DNA of 64,000 nt from Haliscomenobacter hydrossis DSM 1100 (GCF_000212735.1 NC_015510.1:4155001-4219000); one strand, 5' to 3'. Counted from the stretch's first letter, positions 17,202-26,487 are shown. Program-made: numbers and translations. The notes: generated from the sequence alone by a model not told the origin.

Positions 17202-19265
17202 ATGGATAAGAAACCAAAAAAACAAACGCCCCCGTACCGGAAACTCCGTGGCTATGCATTTGATCCTTCCCTTTCCCAACGCATCGACACGGCCTTTATC
17301 AACGATATTGTGTATAGAGTGCCCTGGGAGGATGATTTGGCTTTGGGCCCTTGTGGGGAGTACCTGGAAGTGGTGGATTACGACCCCAGCGTGGATCAGT
17401 TTTACGAGCCAGTCAATTTGCAAGACCCCTTTGTTTTGGCCCAGGACGGCCTCAATCCCAGTGAAAGTAACCCCAAGTTTCACCAACAGATGGTGTATGC
17501 GGTGGCGATGACCACGATTAAAAATTTCGAAAAATCACTGGGCAGAAAAATTCTCTGGAGTTTTCGTCAAATTCAGCCCTCTTTAACCCAACGGCGAGGC
17601 GACGGCTACCTGGCGTCTGAAAGTGCAACCGAAAAGTATGGGTACGTCAAGGCACTCAGGGTGTATCCACATGCCTTTAGAGGGGCCAATGCCTATTACA
17701 GCCCCTTGAAAAAAGCCCTGTTGTTTGGTTATTTTTCTGCCCAACCCGCCGACGTGACTTTGCAGATGCCCAATGCGTTGGTGTTCACCTGTCTGAGTCA
17801 CGACATCATTGCCCACGAAACGACCCACGCCATTCTGGATGGGATTCACAGCCAATTTACCGAAAACAGCAATAAAGACACCCTCGCTTTTCACGAAGCA
17901 TTTGCCGATATCGTGGCTTTGTTTCAACACTTTACTTTCCCGGAAGTACTCAAACACCAGGTGGCCAAAACCAAAGGCAATCTTTCGGGCGAAAACTTGT
18001 TGGGACAGTTGGCGCAGGAGTTTGGCTCTTCCATCGGACGATATGGTGCACTACGCGATGCCTTGGGCGAGGTGGATCCATTGACCCGCGAGTGGAAACC
18101 CCGGGTACCGGATGGCAACGAGTACCAAAAAATTGTCGAGCCGCACGAACGAGGTAGTATTTTAGTTTCCGCAGTTTTTGAAGCGTTTATCAACATTTAC
18201 AACCGGCGCACGGCGGATTTGCTGCGTATTGCTACCTCCGGTACTGGCATTTTGCCCGAAGGGCAGTTGCATCCTGATTTGGTCAACCGCCTGGCGGAAC
18301 AAGCGACAAAATCGGCCAAACACATTTTGCAGATGTGTATTCGGGCACTGGATTATTGCCCGCCTTTGGACATCAATTTCGGCGATTTTTTGCGCGCGGT
18401 CATCACTGCCGACCGGGATTTGATCCCTGAAGATAACCGCGATTACCGCCTGGCTTTTATTGCAGCTTTTCGGCGACGGGGCATTTATCCACTGGGCATC
18501 AAATCACTTTCCGAAGAAAGTTTGTCCCACCCGATGGTCAATTTTTACCACCTGGGCAAAGAACAAGAGATGTTTCAGCGCTTGCGGGACTTTTTCCGCG
18601 AGTTTAAAAATGAAATTTCCTATTTGGAAAACCGCGAAGAAATTTTTGGGAAGACCAAAAATTATATCGTTGGAAACCAGGACATCAAAGACGGTCCCTT
18701 GTTTGATGGCATTCGCAAAACCCTTTATGAAAAGATTGAAAACTCGCTTGAGTTTGAAAAATTGACCGGGCTGGTTTTTTCCAAAAACTGTGAAGCCGTG
18801 GGGGTACGGAGGTCCAGTTCCTATTCTGGAGACGGCCCTTCTTTTTTTGTTCACACCATGAACCTTTCGTCCAGGGTAGGCCCGGATGGAGAAAAAAGCA
18901 ACCAGATCATCCTGACTCTTACCCAGCGCGCTGGGATTAAAGTAGGGAGCAACGGGCAAATTGAACCCTTTGTGTTGAACAAAGAAAATCCCTATAAAAA
19001 CCTGGAGGGGGGATTCATCATGCGCGGTGGAGTAACCCTGATTTTTGATTTGGACGATTTCCGACTCAAGTACATCATCAGCAAACCCTTGCTGGATGTA
19101 AAAAAACTGGAAAAAAACGAGTATCAAATTGACGAAAAACGTGCCTTGCAGCTGTACAACTACTACCGGGAGGACGGAAATGGCGCAGATGTGTACAAAG
19201 CTTATTTTGAACGCAGCAATCTGTTTCCCTCTTTTGAACCCTTTGCCTTCCTTCACAATCATTAA
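17202..19265 (+). CDS. Cytosolic gluzincin-like (HExxH) metallopeptidase of unknown role
   Basis: 687 residues from ATG 17202; an in-frame extension of 24 codons upstream lacks support. There is no signal peptide. The zinc motif HETTH (205-209) is followed 22 residues later by HEAFADIVAL (231-240), which fits the third-ligand glutamate helix of thermolysin-type gluzincins. EPHERGSILVSAVFEAF resembles the conserved distal histidine region of that clan. Residues from about 440 to the end have no fold I recognise. The MBL-fold gene starts 11 bp later, so the two form a pair. The substrate is unknown; cytosolic location suggests an intracellular target. Confidence 0.75.
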   Translation: MDKKPKKQTPPYRKLRGYAFDPSLSQRIDTAFINDIVYRVPWEDDLALGPCGEYLEVVDYDPSVDQFYEPVNLQDPFVLAQDGLNPSESNPKFHQQMVYAVAMTTIKNFEKSLGRKILWSFRQIQPSLTQRRGDGYLASESATEKYGYVKALRVYPHAFRGANAYYSPLKKALLFGYFSAQPADVTLQMPNALVFTCLSHDIIAHETTHAILDGIHSQFTENSNKDTLAFHEAFADIVALFQHFTFPEVLKHQVAKTKGNLSGENLLGQLAQEFGSSIGRYGALRDALGEVDPLTREWKPRVPDGNEYQKIVEPHERGSILVSAVFEAFINIYNRRTADLLRIATSGTGILPEGQLHPDLVNRLAEQATKSAKHILQMCIRALDYCPPLDINFGDFLRAVITADRDLIPEDNRDYRLAFIAAFRRRGIYPLGIKSLSEESLSHPMVNFYHLGKEQEMFQRLRDFFREFKNEISYLENREEIFGKTKNYIVGNQDIKDGPLFDGIRKTLYEKIENSLEFEKLTGLVFSKNCEAVGVRRSSSYSGDGPSFFVHTMNLSSRVGPDGEKSNQIILTLTQRAGIKVGSNGQIEPFVLNKENPYKNLEGGFIMRGGVTLIFDLDDFRLKYIISKPLLDVKKLEKNEYQIDEKRALQLYNYYREDGNGADVYKAYFERSNLFPSFEPFAFLHNH

Positions 19266-19276
19266 CAAGTCCACGC

Positions 19277-20758
19277 ATGGCAACTCAACATGTCAATAAA
19301 ATAACGGTGTTCATGTACCGCCCTGGTGGAACTGGCGATTGTTTTCTCCTGCAATTTAAAAAGGGCAATCAGGTGAGTTTCAACCTGATGATTGATTGTG
19401 GCTGTATCACGGGAGGCAAACAAAACTTTGAACCGATCTTAGATGACCTTACGGCCAAAACCAAAGGCAAAATTGACTTATTGGTGCTTACCCACGAGCA
19501 TGCTGACCACATCAATGGGTTTACCAGTGTGGCCGAAAAATTTGTAAACCTTACCATTGCCAAGGTTTGGTTTGCCTGGACCGAAAACAAGGATGACCCC
19601 GAAGCCAATAATTACCGGGAGTACCATACCGAGCAAAAAATGGCACTGGCTCAAGCCACCGCAAAATTGAATAAATTAGAACGCGACCACTACTTTCACA
19701 AACTGCTGGAACTTGAAAACCAGGGCGCGGAACTGGCGGATGGGATCCACCATTTTATCGAGTCATTGAATGGGCTCAATGGCTTAAACGAAGCGACGAT
19801 GGCCGCCAATGGCACTACACCGGAAACGATGGAAGACATCCTGAGGCGATTAAAGATTATCGACAACAACACCGTGGTGGAGTACCGTTATCCTGGCCAA
19901 ACCCTGGAAGACGTGCTGGGCGCCGAAGGCATTCGTTTTTTTATCCTCGGCCCGCCCAAAAGCCTGGATTTGTTGAGCAAGGAAGAGGGTAAAAATGAGG
20001 GGTATGAAAAAAGGGAAAACAAAAGCACCACCAATCTAGCCTTTATTGAAGCCTTGTCGGTCAGCGAAGACAATGCCCAGGATCAAATTCCGTTTGAGTC
20101 GGACTTCTTTTTTGCGGCAACGCCCACCGAAGCTTTTGTTGAATTTAAGGAAAAATACCATGCCGAGGAGCAGGCCTGGCGCAAAATTGACCACGACTGG
20201 CTCTTTGGCGGGGCGGAACTGGCGCTGAGACTGGAACAAAGCATCAACAACACCAGTTTGGTCATGGCCATCCAGTTCAAAGACAGTGAAAAAATTCTGC
20301 TGTTTCCCGGAGATGCGGAATACGGGAACTGGTTGAGTTGGCACGACCCGCAGCTAAACTGGTCTTTTGTCAAAAACAACGTGCTACAAACCGTCAAGGT
20401 GGATTATATTTTTAAAAATACTGTCTTATACAAAGTAGGCCACCACCTTTCGCAAAATGGTACGGGCAAGGAAATTGGTCTGGAACAAATCAAACACCCA
20501 GAGCTAGCGGCAATGGTAACGCTGGATTTCAAAAAAATTCTCCCCGGTTGGCTCAATACCATGCCAAATGACTTCATCGGTGCCGAACTCATCAATAAAA
20601 CCAAAGGGAAACTGTTTTTTTCCGGTGCCTACGAGCCGATTCTGAAAAACATTCAAACCCCGCGTGTGTCCATCAATGCCAATCACCTCAAAGAAACGGT
20701 GAAGAACAACAAAAAATTTGTGGGCAAAATTGCGGTGGAGTACAGTGTGAAAGGCTAA
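19277..20758 (+). CDS. Large metallo-beta-lactamase-fold hydrolase paired with the metallopeptidase
   Basis: 493 residues. The MBL zinc motif HEHADH (73-78) follows IDLLVLT. A later aspartate lies in ILLFPGDAEYG and a late His in KVGHHLSQNGTGKE, as in ComEC-like or RNase J-like MBL domains. Residues about 100-250 are an inserted helical region. There is no signal peptide or membrane segment, so it is not a full ComEC. The gene is 11 bp behind the metallopeptidase and ends at a bidirectional terminator. The reaction is unknown; phosphodiester or peptide/amide hydrolysis are possible. Confidence 0.8.
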   Translation: MATQHVNKITVFMYRPGGTGDCFLLQFKKGNQVSFNLMIDCGCITGGKQNFEPILDDLTAKTKGKIDLLVLTHEHADHINGFTSVAEKFVNLTIAKVWFAWTENKDDPEANNYREYHTEQKMALAQATAKLNKLERDHYFHKLLELENQGAELADGIHHFIESLNGLNGLNEATMAANGTTPETMEDILRRLKIIDNNTVVEYRYPGQTLEDVLGAEGIRFFILGPPKSLDLLSKEEGKNEGYEKRENKSTTNLAFIEALSVSEDNAQDQIPFESDFFFAATPTEAFVEFKEKYHAEEQAWRKIDHDWLFGGAELALRLEQSINNTSLVMAIQFKDSEKILLFPGDAEYGNWLSWHDPQLNWSFVKNNVLQTVKVDYIFKNTVLYKVGHHLSQNGTGKEIGLEQIKHPELAAMVTLDFKKILPGWLNTMPNDFIGAELINKTKGKLFFSGAYEPILKNIQTPRVSINANHLKETVKNNKKFVGKIAVEYSVKG

Positions 20759-20779
20759 GTCTTATCATGCTGCAAACGA

Positions 20780-20820
20780 AAAAGCCGCCTCACCAAAAAC
20801 ATGGAGAGACGGCTTTTTTA
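20780..20820. terminator. Bidirectional terminator between the MBL gene and rplI
   Basis: AAAAGCCGCCTC pairs with GAGACGGCTTTT (20780-20791 and 20805-20816) with a T tract on each strand. It serves the convergent MBL gene and the rpsF-rpsR-rplI operon. Confidence 0.85.
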
Positions 20821-20856
20821 TGTTCCAGTGCACTCGAAAGGTGCAGTGCTGTAAGC

Positions 20857-21303
20857 TTATTCAGCTACTACTTCGAAAGTAACCTGGCCTACTACCTCAC
20901 GAGAAAGCTGAACTTGAGCTGTATAAGTGCCCAGTTCTTTAATCTCTTCGGTGAAAGTTACTTTGCGGCGCTCAATTTCCAGATCCAATTGCTCCTTAAT
21001 GGCCGCAATGATTTGTACGTTGGTAACGCTACCGAAAATTTTACCACTTTGACCAGCTTTAGCACCAATTTTGATGGTTTGGCTAGCCAATTGAGTAGCA
21101 ATGGCTTCGAATTCGGCGCGGCGTGCGGCCTCTTCTTCTTCTTCAACGCGCTTAATGTCGTCGATAGAAGCCACGTTGGTTTTGTTGGCTACCCGAGCCA
21201 AACCCTGTGGAATCAAGTAGTTGCGTCCGTAACCATTTTTTACGGAAACTACTTCAAAACGATCCCCCAGTTTATCAATATCCTTAAGCAGAATAACTTG
21301 CAT
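20857..21303 (-). CDS. rplI: 50S ribosomal protein L9
   Basis: 148 residues, the normal length. The N-terminal domain MQVILLKDIDKLGD...VKNGYGRNYLIP is diagnostic of L9, followed by the long connecting helix and the C-terminal RNA-binding domain (GKIFGSVTNVQIIAAI). It is last in rpsF-rpsR-rplI, 72 bp after rpsR. Confidence 0.98.
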   Translation of the reverse strand: MQVILLKDIDKLGDRFEVVSVKNGYGRNYLIPQGLARVANKTNVASIDDIKRVEEEEEAARRAEFEAIATQLASQTIKIGAKAGQSGKIFGSVTNVQIIAAIKEQLDLEIERRKVTFTEEIKELGTYTAQVQLSREVVGQVTFEVVAE

Positions 21304-21375
21304 GATTGATGATGATTTTGAGTTGTTGAATACCCAAGGGTATTCTTAAATCAAATCGCTGTAGACCGAAACGAA

Positions 21376-21642
21376 TTATTTCAGCAAATCGGCTACATAG
21401 GGCAGCAATGCCAGGTGACGTGCACGTTTAACCGCAGTAGCCACTTTGCGTTGGTACTTCAAGGAGTTGCCCGTGATGCGGCGAGGCAGAATTTTGCCTT
21501 GCTCGTTGATGAATTGGAGCAGAAAGTCGCCATCTTTGTAATCGATGTACTTGATGCCAAACTTGCGGAACCGGCAGTATTTCTTGCGGTTCTGTCCAAT
21601 TTTTGGATTGCTCAGGAACTTGATATCGTCCTTATTTGCCAT
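21376..21642 (-). CDS. rpsR: 30S ribosomal protein S18
   Basis: 88 residues. [18 protein letters not shown] and [17 protein letters not shown], then [14 protein letters not shown], are classic S18 blocks. S18 binds S6 on the 30S platform, which fits the neighbouring rpsF, 34 bp upstream. No ssb gene lies between them, unlike in Firmicutes. Confidence 0.98.
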   Translation of the reverse strand: MANKDDIKFLSNPKIGQNRKKYCRFRKFGIKYIDYKDGDFLLQFINEQGKILPRRITGNSLKYQRKVATAVKRARHLALLPYVADLLK

Positions 21643-21676
21643 TGGTTGTTGTCTTTTAGAAGGTTAGCAATGTGGA

Positions 21677-22159
21677 TTACTCTGCTTTTGGTTCAGTAGC
21701 AACTGCAGGTTCCTGATCCGCCGGAGCTGGATTTGGGCGGCGTGGGCCGCTGTTGTTCCCTCTACGGTCGTTGCGATCATTTCTGTCGTCACGTCTTTCC
21801 TCAACCACCTTCTTCTTTTTCACAGTACCAATCAAGCCTTTACGCTTGTCTTCATTGTACTTTACGCCGTACTTGTCAAGTGCTACGGTCAAAAAGCGAA
21901 TGATGCGCTCGTCGCGGCGGAACGCAAGTTCAAAATCGTTGATCATGCTGCCATCAACAGCTTTGAATTCAACACAATAGTAGGCCCCGGAATGACGCTT
22001 GCCAATGGCGAAAGCCAATTGACGCAAGCCCATCTCGTTAATATGCACGATCTCGCAGCCTTTGCTTTTGAGGAGATCGACATATGTCTGAGCAGTCGCC
22101 TTGATTTCTTCAGACGCCAGCACGGGGTCAACGATGAATGTTACTTCGTAATTTCTCAT
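21677..22159 (-). CDS. rpsF: 30S ribosomal protein S6 with charged C-terminal extension
   Basis: 160 residues. Residues 1-100 are the S6 fold (MRNYEVTFIVDP, GLRQLAFAIGKRHSGAYY). The last about 55 residues are a low-complexity Arg/Asp/Asn then Pro/Ala/Glu tail (ERRDDRNDRNDRRGNN), longer than the tail of E. coli S6 and probably disordered. It is first gene of the operon, with a well-formed promoter upstream. Confidence 0.97.
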   Translation of the reverse strand: MRNYEVTFIVDPVLASEEIKATAQTYVDLLKSKGCEIVHINEMGLRQLAFAIGKRHSGAYYCVEFKAVDGSMINDFELAFRRDERIIRFLTVALDKYGVKYNEDKRKGLIGTVKKKKVVEERRDDRNDRNDRRGNNSGPRRPNPAPADQEPAVATEPKAE

Positions 22160-22197
22160 CGGATTCAGACATATTTGGTTATCAAAAATTTGGGCTG

Positions 22198-22228
22198 CAA
22201 AGGTAAAAATTGTTTTTATAAAAACAAA
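22198..22228 (-). promoter_or_regulatory. Promoter of the rpsF-rpsR-rplI operon
   Basis: On the minus strand TTTG (22225-22228), a 19-nt spacer and TACCTTTG (22198-22205) match the Bacteroidota consensus exactly. It lies about 39 nt upstream of the rpsF ATG. This is one of the two best promoters in the window. Confidence 0.8.
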
Positions 22229-22237
22229 TAAAAAATC

Positions 22238-22311
22238 CGTAGGGGCATCCCTACGTGGATGTCCTCTATGTGGATGCCCGCAGGGGCGACCACGCAGGAT
22301 CGCCCCTACGG
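22238..22311. repeat. GTAGGGGC composite inverted repeat overlapping a stop codon
   Basis: Outer arms CCGTAGGGGC (22238-22247) and GCCCCTACGG (22302-22311) are perfect. Inner pairs include GGCATCC/GGATGCC (22244-22250, 22272-22278) and GGGGCGA/TCGCCCC (22283-22289, 22300-22306). The right arm supplies CTA (22306-22308), the TAG stop of the MORN-caspase gene. It is related to the repeat at 7863-7896. Confidence 0.8.
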
Positions 22312-23991
22312 GCGTTCTACCGCTGAAACAATCATCGAATGATCGTAATCTCCCCGAATGATCGGCGATTGCAGATTACCCGTAAACGAACGCACATTGC
22401 TGTACACAAAATCAAATAGCTCTTGAATGGTTACTTTTTTATCGCGGTTGGAATCTGCCTCACCTTTTAAGCCCCGGATGAGGAAATGGCTGAATACGCC
22501 TTGACGCAGGCCGCTGGCTTCCAAAGAGGTCTCTTCAGATTTAGAAGACATGATCAACGCTGTACCCGCCTGAGCCTGAGCCAACTGATTGTAAAATCCT
22601 ACGATGGTATTTTGGGTAGACTGCACCGAGCGTGCCGCCAACATACTTCCGGAATGACAAGCATCGGCAATACAGAGTTTGTACTTGGCCGGGCTTTTTT
22701 TGAGCATGTCGTTGATTTCCTGGTGGAAGATTTTGTTGTCTACCCCATTGTAATCGATGGGCAGAAAAGCACCGGGCAGGCCGTGGCCAGAAAAATAAAG
22801 CAGCACAAAGTCATTCGGGCCAGCCTTGTGAAAAACCTCGCGCATAGCGTTGAGGATATTTTGACGGGTAGCTGCTTCATCAATCAGAAGCTTAATTTGT
22901 TCATCGGCAACAGCACCACCTTCCGGGCTTTTCAGGAACGCGTAGATGCGGTAGGCATCGTCGTCAGTAAAGCGCAAGGTAGGCATGTCTTTGTAAGAAG
23001 CGACCCCGATGATGACCGACCAGATTTTGATACCAGGGCCAGCAAGACTGGGCTGGCTGGTGGGGTTGGCAATTTCTGATTCCAGGGTTTGTACCAGTTT
23101 ACCTTCTTTCCAAAAGCCTACTTTTTTACGGCCATCGGCATAGGTATAGGTACCCCGACCTTGTGCATTGCCTTTTTCGAACATCCCTTCGTAACGGGTG
23201 GAGGTGCCGTCTTTATGTTGATTGATCAATACCCCTTGACCATGCGAAAGACTATCTTTAAACGGGCCGATGTACCGGCTTCCATCCATGTATACATACG
23301 TCCCGTAACCATTGATGCAATCGCCGGAAATGCAACCAGTCTGTCGCAAGGGAGTTTTACTGGCTAAGCCAGGGACAGCAACCGGATTTGTTCCCGAACT
23401 TATATAATTGTTTTCTTTCCAGACTCCGGTTTTTTTCACGCCATTTTCGTCGATGAACATTCCAGAGCCGTCCATTTTGTTGTTTACCCAACGACCTTCG
23501 TAAATCGATTTGTCGGGATTGTATACTTTGCCAAAACCATTGCGGTTGCCATTTTTAAAATCGCCCAGATAAATCATGCCATCGGGGTACAATTTGATGC
23601 CATTGCCTTCAAAACAATTGCCCGATATACACCCTGGTTTGAACTTGATGGCGTTGCCATCCAAACGCAAATTCAGGTTGGCCATGGGTTTGATCAATTG
23701 CCCCTCTTTCCAAATGCCTTGTTCTACCTTGCCATCTCCCATCAGACGAACACCTTCGCCTTCATAACGGTTGTTTTTCCAATAACCCGTGTAATTGCCA
23801 TCATTGGGCAAGTACAAAAAGCCAAACCCCTCCCGTCTGCCACTTTTAAATTCACCGACGTAGCGCGAACTACTACTGGGGTAGTACATCACACCACTAC
23901 CGTCGATACAATTGCCCGTAATGCACTGGGCCATACCTATTTGTAGGCTTAAGGCTACTATTGATGATAAGCAGAAAATGAGTTTCTTCAT
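22306..23991 (-). CDS. Secreted MORN-repeat caspase-family (C14) protein, copy 1
   Basis: 561 residues from the ATG at 23989-23991 (MKKLIFCLSS); an upstream in-frame Met would only add a stretch without signal character. A signal peptide ends GMAQ. About ten MORN repeats follow (GEFKSGRREGFGFLYLPN and similar), in two blocks each preceded by a C-x3-NC or C-x3-DC motif. The C-terminal caspase p20-like domain (about 335-561) has the catalytic dyad His403 in YFSGHG and Cys445 in DACHSGS. MORN arrays bind lipids or proteins; the caspase part is probably a cysteine peptidase in the periplasm or outside. It is the second gene of a tandem pair, 59 bp behind copy 2. Confidence 0.88.
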   Translation of the reverse strand: MKKLIFCLSSIVALSLQIGMAQCITGNCIDGSGVMYYPSSSSRYVGEFKSGRREGFGFLYLPNDGNYTGYWKNNRYEGEGVRLMGDGKVEQGIWKEGQLIKPMANLNLRLDGNAIKFKPGCISGNCFEGNGIKLYPDGMIYLGDFKNGNRNGFGKVYNPDKSIYEGRWVNNKMDGSGMFIDENGVKKTGVWKENNYISSGTNPVAVPGLASKTPLRQTGCISGDCINGYGTYVYMDGSRYIGPFKDSLSHGQGVLINQHKDGTSTRYEGMFEKGNAQGRGTYTYADGRKKVGFWKEGKLVQTLESEIANPTSQPSLAGPGIKIWSVIIGVASYKDMPTLRFTDDDAYRIYAFLKSPEGGAVADEQIKLLIDEAATRQNILNAMREVFHKAGPNDFVLLYFSGHGLPGAFLPIDYNGVDNKIFHQEINDMLKKSPAKYKLCIADACHSGSMLAARSVQSTQNTIVGFYNQLAQAQAGTALIMSSKSEETSLEASGLRQGVFSHFLIRGLKGEADSNRDKKVTIQELFDFVYSNVRSFTGNLQSPIIRGDYDHSMIVSAVERP

Positions 23992-24050
23992 GGTGGAAAT
24001 AATTTGTGGGGTATAGTTTTTTACCAAATATTTAAACAACTATTAGGTCG

Positions 24051-25721
24051 TTATTCTCGAATCAATGCAAAAGGCATGGCCTGGTCAAAAGTGCCAAACA
24101 ACAAAGGTGTTTGTACATTGGCCGTATAGGTACGCACGTTGCGTTGTACATAGTCAAATGCTTCCTTGATGGTTATCAGGTTGTTATGGTCTTGATCAGC
24201 AGGACCTTTTAAGCCCTTGATTAAAAAGTGGCTGAATACTCCTGATCGCAAACCATTGTCTTCAAGTGAATATTCTTCACTTTTTGAAGACATGAACAGT
24301 GCAGTACCACCTTTGGTACTTACAAATGCCCGATAAAACTTTTCAAGTTCGAGGTGAACAGGAGTCCGAGGATTGCCAATACTACCTGCATGACAGGCGT
24401 CAGCGATTATGATTTTGTGCTTAGCGCGGCTTTTTTCGATGATATTTTTTAATTCCTCGTGTTGAATGCCATTGTTGTAACCATCGTAATCAATGGGCAA
24501 AAATGAGCCTTCAATGCCGTGGCCGGAAAAATAGAAAAAAATCACATCATTATCATCCGCTTTTTGATAAAGTGTGTTCATGGCCGAGAGAATTCCACTG
24601 CGGGTAGCATCTTCATCAATCAAGAGCCGAATCTGACTTTCGGGTACGGCACCACCTTCGGGGCTGCGCAAAAAAGCATATACCAGGTAAGCATCATCAT
24701 CGGTAAAACGCAAGGAAACCAGGTGATTGTATTGTGCGGCACCAACTACTACTGCCCATATTTTTACATCTGAAGTAGGTTTGGCGGAAGGCGGTTTTGT
24801 TCCGGCATTGGGTTTTTGGGTCTCTTCAAATATTTTTTGCACGGGCAGCCCTTTTTCCCATAATGCGGTGAGGATGCGGCCATCGCGATAGTACATGATC
24901 CCACGTCCTTGAGGATTGTTGCTTTTCCAGCCACCCTCGTACCGATCACCCGAGGTGTAAAAAGTTTTTCCCAAACCCTCCGGGTTCCCATTGGCAAAAT
25001 AACCGACGTAACGGGTTCCATTCCGGTAAACAAACTGTCCCAGGCCAGTAGCGCAATACTCTACATTACAATTGCGGTACTGGAGGGTATCTTCGGGAAG
25101 GGCCACCTGATTCTGTAGAATTTCCAGTCGACTAGCCCCTAAAAAACGGCCTTGATCCCAGATGCCCGCCATCGGTGCTCCGGTTGTTTTGCTGAGGGTA
25201 CCACTACCATGCGGCTTGCCCTCTTTCCAGTCGCCCACGTATTTATCCCCATTGGCATAAACCATGGTTCCTTTTCCTCCGAATTTGCCCAGCTGAAAAT
25301 CACCATCGTAGCGGTCCTTATTGGCTAACGTGAGTACCCCTTTGCCTTGTGGCTGGCTGTTGTACCATTGGCCCTCGTATTTCGAGCCGTCGATGTAGGT
25401 CATGGTGCCCGTGCCCTGGATTACATTGGATTGGAATTCGCCCAGGTATTCGTCGCCAGTGGCAAATTTGTAACGGCCTCTACCGTGGCGTATCTGGTTG
25501 CGCCATTCACCGCTATACCGGTCTCGATTGGGGAAGTCCATCGTTCCCAAGCCATGGATTTTTCCAGCTTGAAAACCTCCTTCGTAAACAGATCCATTGG
25601 GAAGTACACACTTCCCAAACCCGTTCTCGCAATTGCCTTTAATGCACTTAAAAGACGGATTTTGAGCATTTAACACCAGGGTGACCCACAGTAGGCTCCA
25701 CACGCAGCACAACATCTTCAT
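24051..25721 (-). CDS. Secreted MORN-repeat caspase-family (C14) protein, copy 2
   Basis: 556 residues with a signal peptide ending VLNAQ. MORN repeats occupy about residues 30-185 and 220-300 (GTMTYIDGSKYEGQWYNSQP). The caspase domain from about 325 has His401 in YFSGHG and Cys443 in DACHAGS, so both catalytic residues are kept. The phrase RFTDDDAYLVYAFLRSPEGG is nearly the same as in copy 1 (RFTDDDAYRIYAFLKSPEGG), while the MORN parts differ more; the pair is a diverged tandem duplication. It is transcribed first. The 244 bp upstream show no clear promoter. Confidence 0.88.
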   Translation of the reverse strand: MKMLCCVWSLLWVTLVLNAQNPSFKCIKGNCENGFGKCVLPNGSVYEGGFQAGKIHGLGTMDFPNRDRYSGEWRNQIRHGRGRYKFATGDEYLGEFQSNVIQGTGTMTYIDGSKYEGQWYNSQPQGKGVLTLANKDRYDGDFQLGKFGGKGTMVYANGDKYVGDWKEGKPHGSGTLSKTTGAPMAGIWDQGRFLGASRLEILQNQVALPEDTLQYRNCNVEYCATGLGQFVYRNGTRYVGYFANGNPEGLGKTFYTSGDRYEGGWKSNNPQGRGIMYYRDGRILTALWEKGLPVQKIFEETQKPNAGTKPPSAKPTSDVKIWAVVVGAAQYNHLVSLRFTDDDAYLVYAFLRSPEGGAVPESQIRLLIDEDATRSGILSAMNTLYQKADDNDVIFFYFSGHGIEGSFLPIDYDGYNNGIQHEELKNIIEKSRAKHKIIIADACHAGSIGNPRTPVHLELEKFYRAFVSTKGGTALFMSSKSEEYSLEDNGLRSGVFSHFLIKGLKGPADQDHNNLITIKEAFDYVQRNVRTYTANVQTPLLFGTFDQAMPFALIRE

Positions 25722-25909
25722 ACCTGAACGGAGTTAATTGTATCAATCAAAGCGATTCTCCAAAAAAACTATAGAGTAAGGTTCATCCAGATTGTCGTGT
25801 TTTTTATTGAGGATTGAATAATTTTATTAACCTGTAATGGGTTATTCATATTGCTCGTTTTTTTGGCTTTAAAGAAATTTTAAGCCAAATGTAATCCCTT
25901 ATCATTTTT

Positions 25910-25943
25910 TTTGATCACACACTGATCAGGAATATTAATTTTG
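25910..25943 (+). promoter_or_regulatory. Promoter of the DUF4920 lipoprotein gene
   Basis: TTTG (25910-25913), 22-nt spacer, TAATTTTG (25936-25943), 22 nt before the ATG. Confidence 0.6.
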
Positions 25944-25965
25944 CAGAAAAAAATAACTGAAGGTT

Positions 25966-26448
25966 ATGAAAAGATTCTTTCTCTTCCTAGTGGTGGCTAC
26001 AACCATATTTGCTTGTAACAGCACCAAAAACAGCGTAAGTGACAAAGGTGATGGCAAACACTTTGGCGCAAAAATAAAGCCAACTGGTGCTATTTCTTAC
26101 GATGCCTTGCTTGCGGAGCTTGATGCCAAAGATTCACTGAAAGTAAAAGTGGTGGGAAAAGTAGAAGGGGTATGCCAGGTTAAGGGCTGTTGGATGAACA
26201 TCATCTCCGATGCCGAGGGTAAGCCCAAAATGTTTGTCAAATTTAAGGATTACGCTTTTTTTATGCCTAAAGACATTTCCGGCCGCAAAGTCGTGATGCA
26301 GGGCATGGCCTATCGTGAAGTGACTCCCGTAGATGAACTGCGCCACTACGCTGAAGACGCGGGTAAATCCGCTGCAGAGATCGCCTTGATCACCAAGCCT
26401 AAAGAAGAATTGAAGTTTATGGCTTCTGGTGTTGTTCTTTTGGATTGA
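25966..26448 (+). CDS. DUF4920-type lipoprotein
   Basis: 160 residues. The N-terminus MKRFFLFLVVATTIFACNS has a lipobox-like end with Cys17, so it is probably lipid-anchored. The domain (about 35-155) contains GVCQVKGCWMNII with two further cysteines and KPKMFVKFKDYAFFMPKDISG, the pattern I associate with DUF4920. The two cysteines near Trp and Met could bind a metal or be redox-active; this is inference. It stands alone with its own promoter. Confidence 0.8.
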   Translation: MKRFFLFLVVATTIFACNSTKNSVSDKGDGKHFGAKIKPTGAISYDALLAELDAKDSLKVKVVGKVEGVCQVKGCWMNIISDAEGKPKMFVKFKDYAFFMPKDISGRKVVMQGMAYREVTPVDELRHYAEDAGKSAAEIALITKPKEELKFMASGVVLLD

Positions 26449-26487
26449 TTTTAATTTTCTTGTTTATATTTGTCAAGTAAGTCGGTG

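Noticed and set aside
19277-20758. ComEC/DNA-uptake protein
   Set aside because: The MBL domain resembles the ComEC type, but there are no membrane segments or OB/competence domain.
25722-25965. Promoter for the tandem MORN-caspase genes
   Set aside because: Only a two-mismatch -7 candidate (TCGCTTTG on the minus strand) was found, too weak to list.
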